64,000 nt of DNA. It comes from Rotaria socialis. Lineage: Eukaryota > Rotifera > Eurotatoria > Philodinida > Philodinidae. This document shows, piece after piece, positions 12,125 through 23,700 of this stretch (position 1 is its first letter; every line of letters begins with the position of its first letter). The notes below the pieces were generated by a model. The model was not told where the DNA came from and searched no databases. It worked only from the letters and a program-made list of their open reading frames with translations. The DNA is taken from contig CAJNYU010002243.1 in assembly GCA_905331475.1 (NCBI GenBank), positions 54,114-118,113 on the forward strand, in the 5' to 3' direction. The position numbers and the translations under genes were made by a program.

Positions 12125-13216
12125 CGTGTCAAAGTACAAATAAATTGTATTATTACTGTGTAACAAACAATTACACCAGTATTACGAAATTTCCAATGTT
12201 ATAAAAATGTAACCATAGGCTACCTAATAGAAAATATTTCATCATAATTAAGGCTTTCTTTTCCTTACACGTTTGATTGTTTAGCATTCTGTCGTTTTTT
12301 TCTCTGCGCATTATGTGACTCATTGTAGAAGTGAGCAAAGAATTGCAATATAATCAAATATCTCACGTGCTATTCTATTGGCAAATAAACGAACCTTATA
12401 AAATATCTATAAAAGAAGCAGGATTCATTGATTGCTTATTTAAAATAGTACTAAGATGAATCTATACCCAGTAGTGTATGAGTTAACATTCAAAATTCTG
12501 ATCTGAAACACATTTGCTAACAAATTATCTTGGAATCATTACTTAGTTCATATGTTTCTTCATAACATTTTTGGTTATCCTAAATGCTACCGATATTTGA
12601 ATAAATCACAGCACGATCTGAATGTGTCGATGATAACTCTCATTCTAGTCAATAACTTATAGATTTATTCAACATGGATAATGACTTAAGCTCAGATTGC
12701 TCTTTATGCAAACACCTATATTATTAAAATTGTAACTAATTTTTTATTGTATCTGAAGTGAATTATGTAAGAGCTAGATTAATAGTTTTTTATGATTAAT
12801 AAATGCTCAACGCAAATCATTTCAGTTTCTGGTATAATATGTGATTCTAGATTGTTTGTTTTCCAATACTGATGGAGATCATTTCTTGAGTATTTGATTT
12901 TGTCAATGTTAATATCTTTTTGATGATGTAAATCTGTTGCTTTTGTTAGTTTCATTGAATAGGGTTTCATCCGTAAAAGTATAGGTCTTATCTTTTTCGA
13001 AAAAAAAAGAGAAGAAAAAAGCAATTTTGTTAATATACACAACCAATTTATAGTGTATTCATGTTTGATCTTCAACAGTATGTTGAATTTATTCAATCAA
13101 TTGATCGAGAAAAATTCTTCGTAATTATATGAGACTCAAGAACATTCATAATTCTATATATCAAACTTCTTCTTTTCATGAAATTGATTCAATGTTTATC
13201 TATTTAATCAAAAGTA
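12125..13216. other. intergenic, no supported gene
   Basis: AT-rich. A 105-codon minus-strand open frame at 12779-13096 is Lys/Ile-rich, matches nothing I recognise and is not claimed as a gene. Confidence 0.4.
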
Positions 13217-14139
13217 AATGCGAAAACCTCGGATTTAAATCCGAGTGTTATGTGTACTTCAAAAAGTGAAAAGGTATATTATCTTTTTTTTTTCTATAAG
13301 ACATAGATCTCATCAAGATAATCCCTTGTCACTAAATTGCAAGGAGAAAATACAGGCGTGCTAAGTTAGCATGGACCACACTGTATGCGACCATATCCGG
13401 TGACCACTGACTCTACTCTTAGAGTGATATAATATCTTTAGAAATCACAGAAATTAAGTTCAGATTCGTGTTTAGCTTGGAAAACTGGGCAAGAAGAGTT
13501 ATTTTTGAATGGATTTGCGCTTGTATCTAGCGGGATTACGATCGTAAGGAACCTCATGAATCTATAAGAGATATATGATAGATACAGGCATCAGTATTCT
13601 CCTAATAAATCACCAATATTAATAGCTATCGAGTTCGGGTTTTTACCTTTCGATAGTCCTTTTGACTAGCTACAAAACCAGGCATTTGAGAAACCCCAAA
13701 ACTACTGGTCATCTGAAATATATTTAGCCAATTTGGTTTCTGGATGCAGTTTTTGTGCATTTTTTAGACCTTTTTCAGGCGATATTTTGTTAGAAAGCTA
13801 CGATTTGGTTCAAAATTAATATCAGATTCGGAATCAGCGTTAAAAACTGAGTCGATTTATATGTGTTGTGAATAATTCTAAGAAAAATTGTTTTTTTGAA
13901 AAATCCCTGTACCCCCCCTCAGGGTTGGATTGGTCAATAATGACAATTTTTTCGATAACTCAACCATTTCTTGGCGGATCCTTCTCATCTTCGAACTCGA
14001 CTGAGACATTGATGAGACTGAACTGTGTAGAAAATTTCATCATGATCTAACTCTCCTTTCGAAAGTTATTGTGTAAACGGACGGCCGGACGGACACGCTG
14101 ACCGATTCTAGAGTGTACTCACTTTTTTGAGTACACAAA
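13217..14139. mobile_element. long copy of dispersed TIR element
   Basis: This shares its left about 120 bp and right about 155 bp with the short copy at 3269-3536. The left part starts with AAATGCGAAAAC and a small palindrome (CGGATTTAAATCCG). Inner ends are imperfect inverted repeats: TGTGTACTTCAAAAAGTG at 13251, and the inverted form ending at 14137. The right end also contains a GC-rich run (ACGGACGGCCGGACGGACAC). No transposase-like frame was found. Left-side similarity extends about 34 bp beyond the inverted repeat, so the true outer border is uncertain. Confidence 0.7.
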
Positions 14140-14470
14140 AAGAACGATATACAGATTTTTAAACGAAGATACAATTATTATTTAAGCTTATGTTACTCTT
14201 GACGATTTCAGTTAATTCATCAAAAGAGCAAATCGATCTTGTTGTAACAGACTAATGCAAATATGTTCATTTACGATGAAACTGACTAATAGAGTGAATC
14301 GCTTAACTATTCTTTTTCATATTCATTGTGATATAAAACAAATTAATAAGAATTCTACGTCTGCTAATATTAGTAACGTTAGAAAAACTCCGCGCTTCTA
14401 TTGTTTTCAGAAGATTATTATGTGATTTAGGTGAATATGATAAATCACAGAAGTATTCTATATTGGATAT

Positions 14471-14752
14471 TTGACAGTAGCGCAACGTTCAAAATTAAGC
14501 AATTCGCTATTAGGTAGTCAATGTCGAGTTCTTTTAGTTCACTTGATAAATCGTTCACACATAATCAATCTTGTCAACAACATGTCAAATTTGAGAGCAG
14601 TGACTTTTCAATGTGGAGACAATATGAAGATTCGTAATGGATCATTGTCAGATGCAAATGAACTTGTAGTCTGGCTACAAAATTGTCTACGCTCGACATT
14701 CTCTATTTGAATAGAACCAACTTCGTTTAAGACGATCCAATTATGGACTTGA
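14471..14752 (+). pseudogene. C-terminal relic of an F-box/LRR protein
   Basis: This open frame reads NLVNNMSNLRAVTFQCGDN, later ANELVVWLQNCLRSTFSI, then TGA (14708-14710). After the stop it continues as IEPTSFKTIQLWT before another TGA. From memory this pattern resembles the C-terminal end of the bdelloid F-box/LRR family. The F-box and most repeats are absent upstream, where the TIR element ends at 14139. I read it as a gene fragment cut by decay or by the neighbouring insertion. Confidence is limited because the motif is short and recalled rather than searched. Confidence 0.5.
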
Positions 14753-17700
14753 GGATGAAATAAGTTCTAACATCGATAGATGTGAGATTCAGTCAAATTT
14801 GTGAACCCACATTTCGACAGTCATCTACTCTCATATTATTCTCCGTTATAGGCGAGAGAGAGAGAGAGCAGCAACAACCGAGGGACATATATGGTCTACA
14901 GTTGTTCAATACCTCTCTAAGAGACTGATGTAATTGGTCACCTATACGGTATGTTACTATTGGTGGTTGTATTTTCGTAATAAATAACTGTGTCTAACTT
15001 TTATGATACTTCATTATATGTTTCATCTTCAAAAGTGTGCTATTAGCAAGCAATCAACAGTTTGTTTTTTTCTGAAAAATGTCTGCCTTCACGGTATGGA
15101 TTTTTGAGTTTATCAAGACATATATCTTTTAAACCACATCATGATTTATCATGTGCAAGATCATTTCTTTCAATAAACTTTGATCAGGATTGTTAAGCTT
15201 TACATTGCTTTATAATTCGTTTCGCTGCATTGAAAAGCATAAAGACCGAAATATTTAACTTGATAGAAAACTCATCAATTCAAAGTGCAGGTTGTTCTTG
15301 ATTCTCATGGGCAGTTCTGTTTCAGTTACAATCTATTCACAACATCAGGAAAGTATTCGCAATTCAAATTATCAGCAGAAGATTTTCATAATATCTGCAT
15401 AATTCAAATCGAACGATGTGCTCGCTTATTAAGACAGAAGATCACTAAAAATGACAGCACGAAGAAGAATCATTATTTTTTTGTATGTTAATAACTTTCT
15501 CCAGTATAGCTTTGTATTATAATTATTATGAAGCATTTTTGATATATTTTGCAGAATCCTACATAATATCCTGCGACGTGTTTTTCATCTATTATTAGTA
15601 ATTTGAAATATTATGTTTAAATATTTTTTCTGTAACTATTGAGTTTGCACCGTATTTTACTCAGTAGATAATAAATCCAATCAAGAAATGCTAAAAGGCA
15701 GTCGAATTTTAAAAAAAGTATTGATTAAAGGGACGCGACTCTCAGCTCAAAAGTCATGCTGTCCAGTCATTTCAGTTGAAACAGCTACATTCAAATTGAC
15801 GTATTCTTTTTATATTGGTTAAATAGTACAAATACATTCAATCAGTCATATATGAAACCATACAGCGCAGTGAAATCGTTTAACATAGACATTTATTTAT
15901 TTTCTCGTAGCAAAATAGTTAATATATTGATCTAGCGGTGATGTTTAATGGAACAGCGTCATTTTCATTAGTGTTTGCATGAAAGTATGTTCGATTCTGT
16001 TTCATTTGTTTGATCTATCTACGTTTTAAATTAGTTCGTCTAGATGAATATAAATGCATTGATTTAAGCCGAATTCTGAGAGTGAATATATTCTAGGTAA
16101 GCTCTGTTACTTTAAACAAAGATAACGTTTCAAGATGTTCGACTTTTTGACAACACGTCGAGCTAATCGATATTTTATTGTTGCTGATAAACAACAACCA
16201 TCGAGTTTCATATTTCTTCGTCATTGTTGATGTTTTGATAATTTTTTTAATATAAAGGAAATAAAAAAAGAATAAGTAACTACTCGTATTAAAATTATGT
16301 TTAGAAAGGAGAAAAACATTGCTTTTAATATATTAAAAAGCTAACTGTAAAAAATGGCTCAATAACGGTACCTGCTTTTGATTAGTTTCAATAGAGTTAG
16401 TTGGAGTTGTACTAGGACAATCATGTGTTGGGTTAAAAAATATTTGTCAAAACATGAACTAAGATCTTGAACCAATGCTCTCTTTCTTCTAAAATGAATC
16501 ATTTGCATATGTTTCATGCAAAATCGAACTTGGCAAAATCTCAGTAGCTATTTTGAATTGTGAGCGCCTCAGCGCCTTTGTAAACACATTAATATTCAAA
16601 TATTTCGGTGCAACATCGCCAACAGCAACTCATATTCTCGGATTTTTAGTTAAATAGTGATAATTTTATGCAAACTGAATATATCCGCAGCCTGATTGAC
16701 AGGTAAAACACACTTGTGTCTTGTTGTTTCTATCTCAGTGCGTCAGCAAACTGAATACCAACATTGGGTGTTATATTAGATCCGGTCCACACTTGCGAAG
16801 CAAATTTTAAGCCCATACATTTCCCTGAAACCTATATCTATATCGTCATTTACGCTCGCATTATTTCTAATGTTTACATGGCAGTCATCATTTTTTCTCA
16901 TATATTTGAGTGTATTCTGTTGTTGATTGTGTAGAAGCAAAGAGAAACCATATTTGAAATAGTTATTTTACCTCATAATCTCTTTAATTCATGCATGTAA
17001 TCAGTGTAAATGTGCGTCTGCTTATTGATGGATCCATTCATACTTTTTTACGGAATGATTGGATTCTCAAGTAATGCAAAATATACTACTCGTTGTGTCC
17101 ACTTGAAAAATTGTTGAAATATAAATCCTTTCATTTGAGAATTAATTAGTAGTTTATTTACTTGCAATCTATGCATGTGACTTAGTCAATACTGAAGCGA
17201 AAGCATTACTTTCCTTATTAATTACTATTGAAACATTCAGCAGGTAATAGAAATTCATCCTTCTAGCAAAAAAGAAAAGATTTTCCATTCCGACAATCCT
17301 GAATTCCTAATTAGTTAAAATTCAGTACACAGCCTTTCAAACTCAAAACAAATTCATGCCCAACCACTTATGTAGATCTCTGTATAATATATATTTTATT
17401 TTGAAAATAATTTCAGCTAAATCCATTCAAGGTTGAGGATTGAACTTTCAAAACAGTTCTATATTGCAGACAATGTTATCATTGCCCCATAAAAAGAATG
17501 ACAGCTGCTTTGTTGATTTCAAGTTTCAAGTATAGAACATTACTGATCGGTATCACATGTAAGTTGATTTTGAATTCATATGTAAAAAAATTAATTAGTT
17601 AAGAAACACACTACTATCCATACGTAAGCGTTGTATATAACTCAATTGGATAGTGTGACGATTTCTGATAAAAGGAGCATTAGTGTAGATGTTATTACAC

Positions 17701-18032
17701 TTTATTCGATTCTTCAAATCATCAATCGCGCCGATTGCATATACAGCACACATTTAAATACTCAACCATTTTGAGAGAACGAAGGAGAATGAGAGATAAA
17801 GAGAACTATCAAGGATAGAAAGATAAAGGTAATAGGTAAGATGAGAAGATGAGAAGAAATGGCACTATAAAGCCAAACATCATATATAGATTACACTCAA
17901 ACGGAAGCGTTATACCCTCGGATGGAATTCGGACGCCCTACGCATATAATGTAACAAATAGGAGTTAATTCATCTTAATAGCTTCCCTTTTTTTAGTGGC
18001 AAGATCAAATTAATAGAAGTATACGGAGCCAA
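14753..18032. other. long intergenic stretch, no gene seen
   Basis: About 3.3 kb without a supported gene. A short (GA)n run lies near 14854-14868. An open frame at 15285-15491 was rejected. The last 150 bp before 18033 serve as the 5' flank of the ADP-ribosyltransferase gene. Confidence 0.4.
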
Positions 18033-18743
18033 ATGAAACACCAAGATAGTCAATTGGTGTCGCCAAGAATTAAACGCTATGCGAACACTAGCTTTTTAGA
18101 GCTTCAAGAGATCAATCGGAGTCCAATACATGGCTATGAAGATGTACCTCTTCAAAGTTTAGAGGAAGCTACGGAAAGAATCATTGCATTTGTACCCGGT
18201 CTTATGGATAATGTCGCTAAAGCTAAGTTAAACTGCAATAGAGATTCTACCATTTTGACTTTGGACGAATCAGCAGCAATCTATCTTTACACGATGCCAA
18301 TACCATTGTATTCTACTTTAAACAAAGCTCTTCGAGCTGAAAACAGGGAGGAATTGAAACCTTGGCTTGCCTTCTTGAAATTGTTCATGTATGCTCTGAA
18401 AAAACTACCATCCAATAGAACCGTTGTATGGCGCGCCATTTCGGAAAATATTACTTCAACTCTCACCAAAGATAGAGTTCACACATGGTGGAGTGTTAAT
18501 TCTTGTTCAACAAATCCAAATATTCTAAGTGCCTATTATGGCAGGGAAAATACAATTATTTCAATTCGGACTCTGCATGGCAAAAACATTTCGTCATTGT
18601 CAGCATTTCCCATAGAGTGTGAAGTTGTTTTACCGCCAGGAACGTGCATTCGTGTTCAAAGTGATCCACTTATTATCGATGATCAATACTTTATTATTCA
18701 GTTAGAAGAAATGGCACAACTCCCACAGGAATCAGCTGAGTAA
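18033..18743 (+). CDS. arginine-type mono-ADP-ribosyltransferase (ART family, R-S-E class)
   Basis: A single-exon gene of 236 residues. All three parts of the R-S-E signature of arginine-specific ADP-ribosyltransferases are visible in order. Arg134 sits in TVVWRAISENI, the Ser motif in WWSVNSCST (residues 152-160), and the E-x-E pair at Glu195 and Glu197 in FPIECEVVLPPGT. Enzymes of this class use NAD+ to transfer ADP-ribose to arginine side chains of target proteins and release nicotinamide. The target cannot be predicted. There is no signal peptide or transmembrane segment, so it is likely cytosolic or nuclear. About 60 N-terminal residues precede the recognisable ART fold. Bdelloid genomes carry many genes of this kind, so this is probably a cellular family member. 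The family also includes secreted bacterial enzymes, and whether it was acquired horizontally is unknown. All key residues are present, so it may be active. Confidence 0.85.
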   Translation: MKHQDSQLVSPRIKRYANTSFLELQEINRSPIHGYEDVPLQSLEEATERIIAFVPGLMDNVAKAKLNCNRDSTILTLDESAAIYLYTMPIPLYSTLNKALRAENREELKPWLAFLKLFMYALKKLPSNRTVVWRAISENITSTLTKDRVHTWWSVNSCSTNPNILSAYYGRENTIISIRTLHGKNISSLSAFPIECEVVLPPGTCIRVQSDPLIIDDQYFIIQLEEMAQLPQESAE

Positions 18744-18850
18744 GTCTATCTTCAAGTTTATATAGAACTTCTACTCGGCGTATTCGAAGTAGTATTCTTT
18801 ATATGTCGTTTTATATCTTATATCCTGGAAAAAAAAGAATACAAGGTTTT

Positions 18851-19510
18851 TAATGCGATGCGAAGCAGAAGCATTTATGTAGTCCGTCGCGAGTTTTTTT
18901 TATTTTTTTTATTTAATGCGATGCGAAGCAGAAGCATTTATGTAATCCGTCGCGAGTTTTTAATGCGATGCGAAGCAGAAGCAATTATGTAGTCCGTCGT
19001 GAGTTTTTTTTTTTTTAATGAGATNNNNNNNNNNNNNNNNNNNNNNNNNNNNNNNTTTTCTTTTTTACTTGACCGTACGCATCTTTTCTGTCGTTTTGTG
19101 ACTCTATGATCTCGAGAACCAAAAATCGTAGAAACCTCATTTAAACGCAAGATAGTAGTATCGAGATCGAACTGCTTACACCTGTTTTCGAATCTTTAAT
19201 CTGACGTTCCGTTCGCTCACAAATGTGGTTCCGAAATGACGAAAATGAAAGAAATTTATCAAGAGATAATTAAAGTGACGTCATGAACATATGTTAGCCA
19301 CTATAGTCTATTCATTTACAGCTGATTTCAGATAATGAATCATGAACATAATTAATCGATCAATCGAAATCGACCCCTAAGAATGTTTCGCTAAGTAAGA
19401 ATAGAGTTTTCTCAGTGATGAATTTCATCATGTCGCCATAAAAAGTATTCAAGATTTCTCTGAACTGTAGATTTTTCGTGAACACCTGATTCAAGCTTCG
19501 CATCGCATTT
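18851..19510. repeat. tandem array of about 47-bp units with inverted end copy; assembly gap inside
   Basis: Three near-identical units start with TAATGCGATGCGAAGCAGAA at 18851, 18914 and 18961 and run to CGTCGCGAG, separated by T-rich runs. A fourth begins at 19016 and is cut off by 31 unresolved bases (19025-19055). The first 15 bases of the unit (AATGCGATGCGAAGC) return in inverted orientation at 19495-19509. The whole may therefore be one transposon whose left terminus is tandemly duplicated. No target duplication could be fixed. The gap lies exactly at the repeat, as expected when assembly fails. Confidence 0.7.
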
Positions 19511-20625
19511 CGTATTCGAGTAAAACTTGAATACCATCTAGTTAATAAATAAAACTAGCTCTGTTTCACTTAAACTGTTGCTCTCTAAATTTTATGAACG
19601 TCTTTGATTATTTTTCGGGATAGATCTTGGTGAAAGGATCAGAGCAAAGTTGAAATGATTCGTTCACATGGACTTCTAAGAATTTGTAACATTTACTACA
19701 ATTAGCGCTATAAATAAGGAAATAACAAGATAATAAAAGGAGTAACTTTGAATCTAATAGTTCATCATCTCGAGAATATATGTCAAAGTTTTTACTAAAG
19801 ATTGTTTTTGTGCCTTGATACATTTAATTTTTTAAAAGATTTACTTTTCTAATATTTTATATGTATCGATGAATATTGAATATTCGTATTAACATCATCT
19901 ATTCATTTAGTATAAAAAGAAATAGTTTTTCGTCTCTGCACATTTCGTAAAACCGCTGTGTCTTTCTAGAAAAGAGATATAGTGAAACATTTTCTCAAAC
20001 TTTAATTCATTGTTCACAAATTTTCTCTAGCCTAATAGAACAAAATTATATTTCACAAAATAACTAGAACAGCTCGATTTTTACCTTTTCATTAATATTA
20101 TGCACAGAGCTTTCAATTGTTTCGCTCTTAGTAGCATGTACTATGAATAGTTGAGACTTTCAGTTGCGTAATCACAAAGAAGTAAAAAATTCTAGTAAAT
20201 AGGTAAAACTATTGTTTAATCGAAGTTCTTGCTGCAAGAACGAGGTTAAACTTCAAGTTATCATATTGAAGTCATAGAACAAGAAATTTTCGTCCTATGA
20301 TTAAATTATAGTTAGTTAGTTTCTGTCACTAATTTTCGGATGCAGATTCACAGGAGAGCAAAGATTAGTTTTTTAAACAAATATTTTGTTTCTTCTCAGG
20401 CATCAGTAAGAATCTTTGATAATGGTATATAAGTAACAAAATAATGTATGTATCTTTCTTTCGCTCAGTACTGATAGAAGGCTTGTAGTTGACAAAATTG
20501 CTTCTGATCTTAAACTTTGAGAACAACACACAATAACATACATGTCTATCTTCTCTATTAGCGCTTCGTCTGACATAAATAATCGAACGAACAATATCCA
20601 ACAGTCTTCATTCCCCGATCATATA
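19511..20625. other. intergenic, no gene seen
   Basis: AT-rich. Short minus-strand open frames at 19608-19823 and 20365-20601 have no features. The last part is the 5' flank of the membrane-protein gene. Confidence 0.4.
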
Positions 20626-22823
20626 ATGCGAAGGCATGAAGAAATTAACAATGACACAACTAAATCATTGATCAACAGCATAGGTAAATAATTTATCATC
20701 TGTCGTACTAATTAGCTTTAACCTTTTTATATGGTAATCATATTTTTTTTTTTATAAAAGAACGAAGTGAAATTTCATCGCCATTATCATATACATACGT
20801 AAATAGCATAGAAATTATCTGCAATCTTGTTTCTTGCACACAGACCAAGGTTTCATGTAAATGTTAGTCAATTTTGTTACGTGTTTCATTTTTGTTAGAT
20901 CACGAAAAATGTCGAATTCATTAAAAGCTAAGCCACTGTTACTTCTATCAAGGATGTAACTTCCAATAAGACTATTAGAACTATCTGCAAATGCTCGTTC
21001 TCGTGCGAATACCATCCTAAAGTGCATCAATATTGAAGTGTAAGCGGAAAATGTGTTGATGTTTGCAAAAGATAGTCTCTTTCTGTTATCGACTAATGAA
21101 AAAAGAACGATCGATACGATTATGAAATTTTCTCAACACTACTGTTTCGTTATTCATACGTATAACTACACACCTCGACTACATTGATGTTAACATATAC
21201 ATTATAGCTTCAAATAATATTTGTTTTTTAAATGAAAATGGGCTTTCATCGAGTAAAAATTTTGAATATCAACAATAATGATGAAGATTGACTGAATTCA
21301 AGTGATTTCTAAACAAAACGACATTTTTAACATTGATATAATTAATTAAAACCATAATGTTCTAATTTTATTTTCATACAATATTCTCGAAATGAATTTT
21401 TTTATTGCTCTAAACTTGATCAGGTAGACATGATTCGTACAAGAGACTGATCGAAATTTCACCTGACTCGTTAAGTATTCAATATGGTCAGACCGAACGA
21501 AAACCAACTTATTGGTTCTCTCGATTTCGACAATGCCTCAAGAGCACTACTGGTTACAGCTTGGCCTGTATCATCGTATTCAATGTTTTTGTCATTCTCC
21601 TCCTGATTCTTTTTTTCAGTAAGTTGATTGACTCTCGATCGAAATCAATTGAAAAATAGCTATCTTTTATTTATCCGTTTCATTATACATAAGAGAACAG
21701 AAATGACTCTTTATCTTATACGTTGAAAAAGTGCAGTAAAATTAAGATAGAGTGAGATCAAGTTAGAAAAAATCAACATTTTAAAAGTCTATTTTCATTT
21801 TTCTTCCACTTATTAATAATGAGATGATATCAAAAGTAATTCGATCTCTTGAAGTTTGGCATTACTTTCTCGATAAAAATAAACATAGATTGAAACACTC
21901 ACAGGAGAAATCAAAATTAGAGACTTAAACAATCATCTTGTTGTATATCACGATAATAAGTAATTTTTAGAATTGGTCTACTTAGAGATAATCAAAATAG
22001 TACGTAAATAAAAACTCAAAAAATATCTAGAAAATCAACATTGATAGAACTTCTTTCTAGAAACTTCACTTTATCTTATTATAAAACTCTACCGATGTTC
22101 CAGAATCTGTAATCTCGCTGATCTAAATTCAGTTTTTGTTTTTCGAATAAAGAAACTTTGAAAACAAGAAACAATCTAATGAAATCATACAGATCATAAA
22201 ATGTTCTTTGTTATTAGAAAATTAATCGAATATTTTATTCTTGCTCGTTCCAAGGTATGCATTTCAAATCCGATAAAGTTGAATTGTGGGGGCAATGTGA
22301 CGGTGTCGAATTCACAGTACGACGCATCTGTGTATATCAAACAACTTGTTATGCACGAGACATATTATATTGGCAAGTAAGCTTATAAATTAAATCTTCT
22401 TTTCTTCAACATTGAATAAAAATCCTTGGTATTGCAGTGTCGTCCTGATGGTAATTGTCCAAAAGGTAAATTCATTCTATGGTGAGACAATACGATAGAA
22501 TTTTCTTTAATACAGACTGGATATGTGCCCAGAAATCGTTTTCTACAAACTCATCGGTGTCTTTGGAAACTCTTAAGGAAATTTTGACTACAAGAGCTTC
22601 AAAGATGAATGAACCTCTTAATTGGATGCAATCAATCGTCGATATGGCGAAACTGCTAGGTTTAGATTCTCGAGAACATAGGTTGGCTCAACTTGCCATT
22701 AAACTTGGCTTCAAGGGTGACATGAGGGATGTTTATCATATGCATATTTGGTTGCTCAAAAAACTTATGGAAATACTGGCACAAAATGGCGGTTATCTTC
22801 CGAGTGAATTTTACGAGTCGTGA
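20626..22823 (+). CDS. single-pass membrane protein with Cys-rich ectodomain, five exons, family unknown
   Basis: Five exons join in phase across GT-AG introns: 20626-20683, 21424-21618, 22255-22376, 22438-22465 and 22516-22823. The product has 236 residues. Every join keeps the frame, and none of the pieces alone makes a sensible protein, which supports the model. Residues 1-63 are polar. Residues about 64-85 (GYSLACIIVFNVFVILLLIL) form one transmembrane segment. Residues 86-138 hold six cysteines (99, 110, 116, 126, 132, 138), likely disulfide-bonded. The remaining 100 residues look helical. With no signal peptide and an internal anchor, a type II orientation (Cys-rich part outside) is likely. 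I do not recognise the family and propose no function. The two long introns (740 and 636 bp) contrast with the 50-60 bp introns nearby. Confidence 0.7.
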
Positions 22824-23700
22824 TATTTTAGATGTGAGTACCTTCTCATGTGCAGTTGTTGTTGTTGTTGTTGTTGTTTAATTGGGAAATCAAAGAGCTA
22901 GATTATTTCAATTCAGCTTAGACCAACATAGACATCATAATCGTTTTTGTTCGACACGATGTTGTGAAACATGGCTATTCTGACTTGTATAGAGATGTTA
23001 TCATTCATTTTGTCTTCGTGTTGTTAACTTCTACGTTTACTCACGTTTCTTCCCTTTTGCTATCGTGCATTACACAATTTTGTTTTTATTATAACATATT
23101 TCTCGGTATAGCCACAGTACTAGTTTTTATTATACTTACAATTATGTTTTGCAAAGCTTTAATGTCAACAAAAGCCAGTTAACACGGCCAACCAGCTAGT
23201 TCAATCTTATAAAAATCGTGGTCATTCATACTTTGTAAAATGAGATTGTCAAATTTATTGAATTAATTACTTTAAAAATACCAAATAAATAAAATAAAAA
23301 AAAATCGATATTCAAAACACTTTTTTGCAGTTGATGAGAGCACTCTAGAATTTGATCACTTTCTTAAATTTTGAGCTACGCGATTCGAATATGTATTATA
23401 GTTTATTATTGAAATTATTCAATAAATTTCTATATCAGTCACTTCTTTGAAAAATAATGATAATTTCTACAAAGAAAGACTTCCATTGCCACTGTATTAA
23501 TAAAAACAATAGCTGGATTACAGGAGACTCAGATTTTCCTTTTTTTCAAAAGCAAGTATACTATTCTCTATCATTCTGAGTTTTTGTCGATCTTGCTAAA
23601 GAAAAAGAATGTATATTTTTATTTGAACTAATCTATAAATAAACTGATGTAAAGTAAATATGTTTATTTTTACATTCATAAAGGTATATATCAAAAGTTT
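22824..23700. other. intergenic with (GTT)8 microsatellite
   Basis: Contains a perfect (GTT)8 run at 22855-22878 just after the membrane-protein stop codon, probably in its 3' UTR. A hydrophobic open frame at 22964-23182 was rejected. The region lies between two convergent genes. Confidence 0.5.

Noticed and set aside
12779-13096. 105-codon open frame, minus strand
   Set aside because: Lys/Ile/Asn-rich, no motif and no joining exon found; could be a decayed fragment but cannot be supported.
15285-15491. 68-codon open frame, plus strand
   Set aside because: No family features and no neighbouring exon in phase.
22964-23182. 72-codon hydrophobic open frame after the membrane-protein gene
   Set aside because: Hydrophobicity follows from T-rich DNA; probably 3' UTR.
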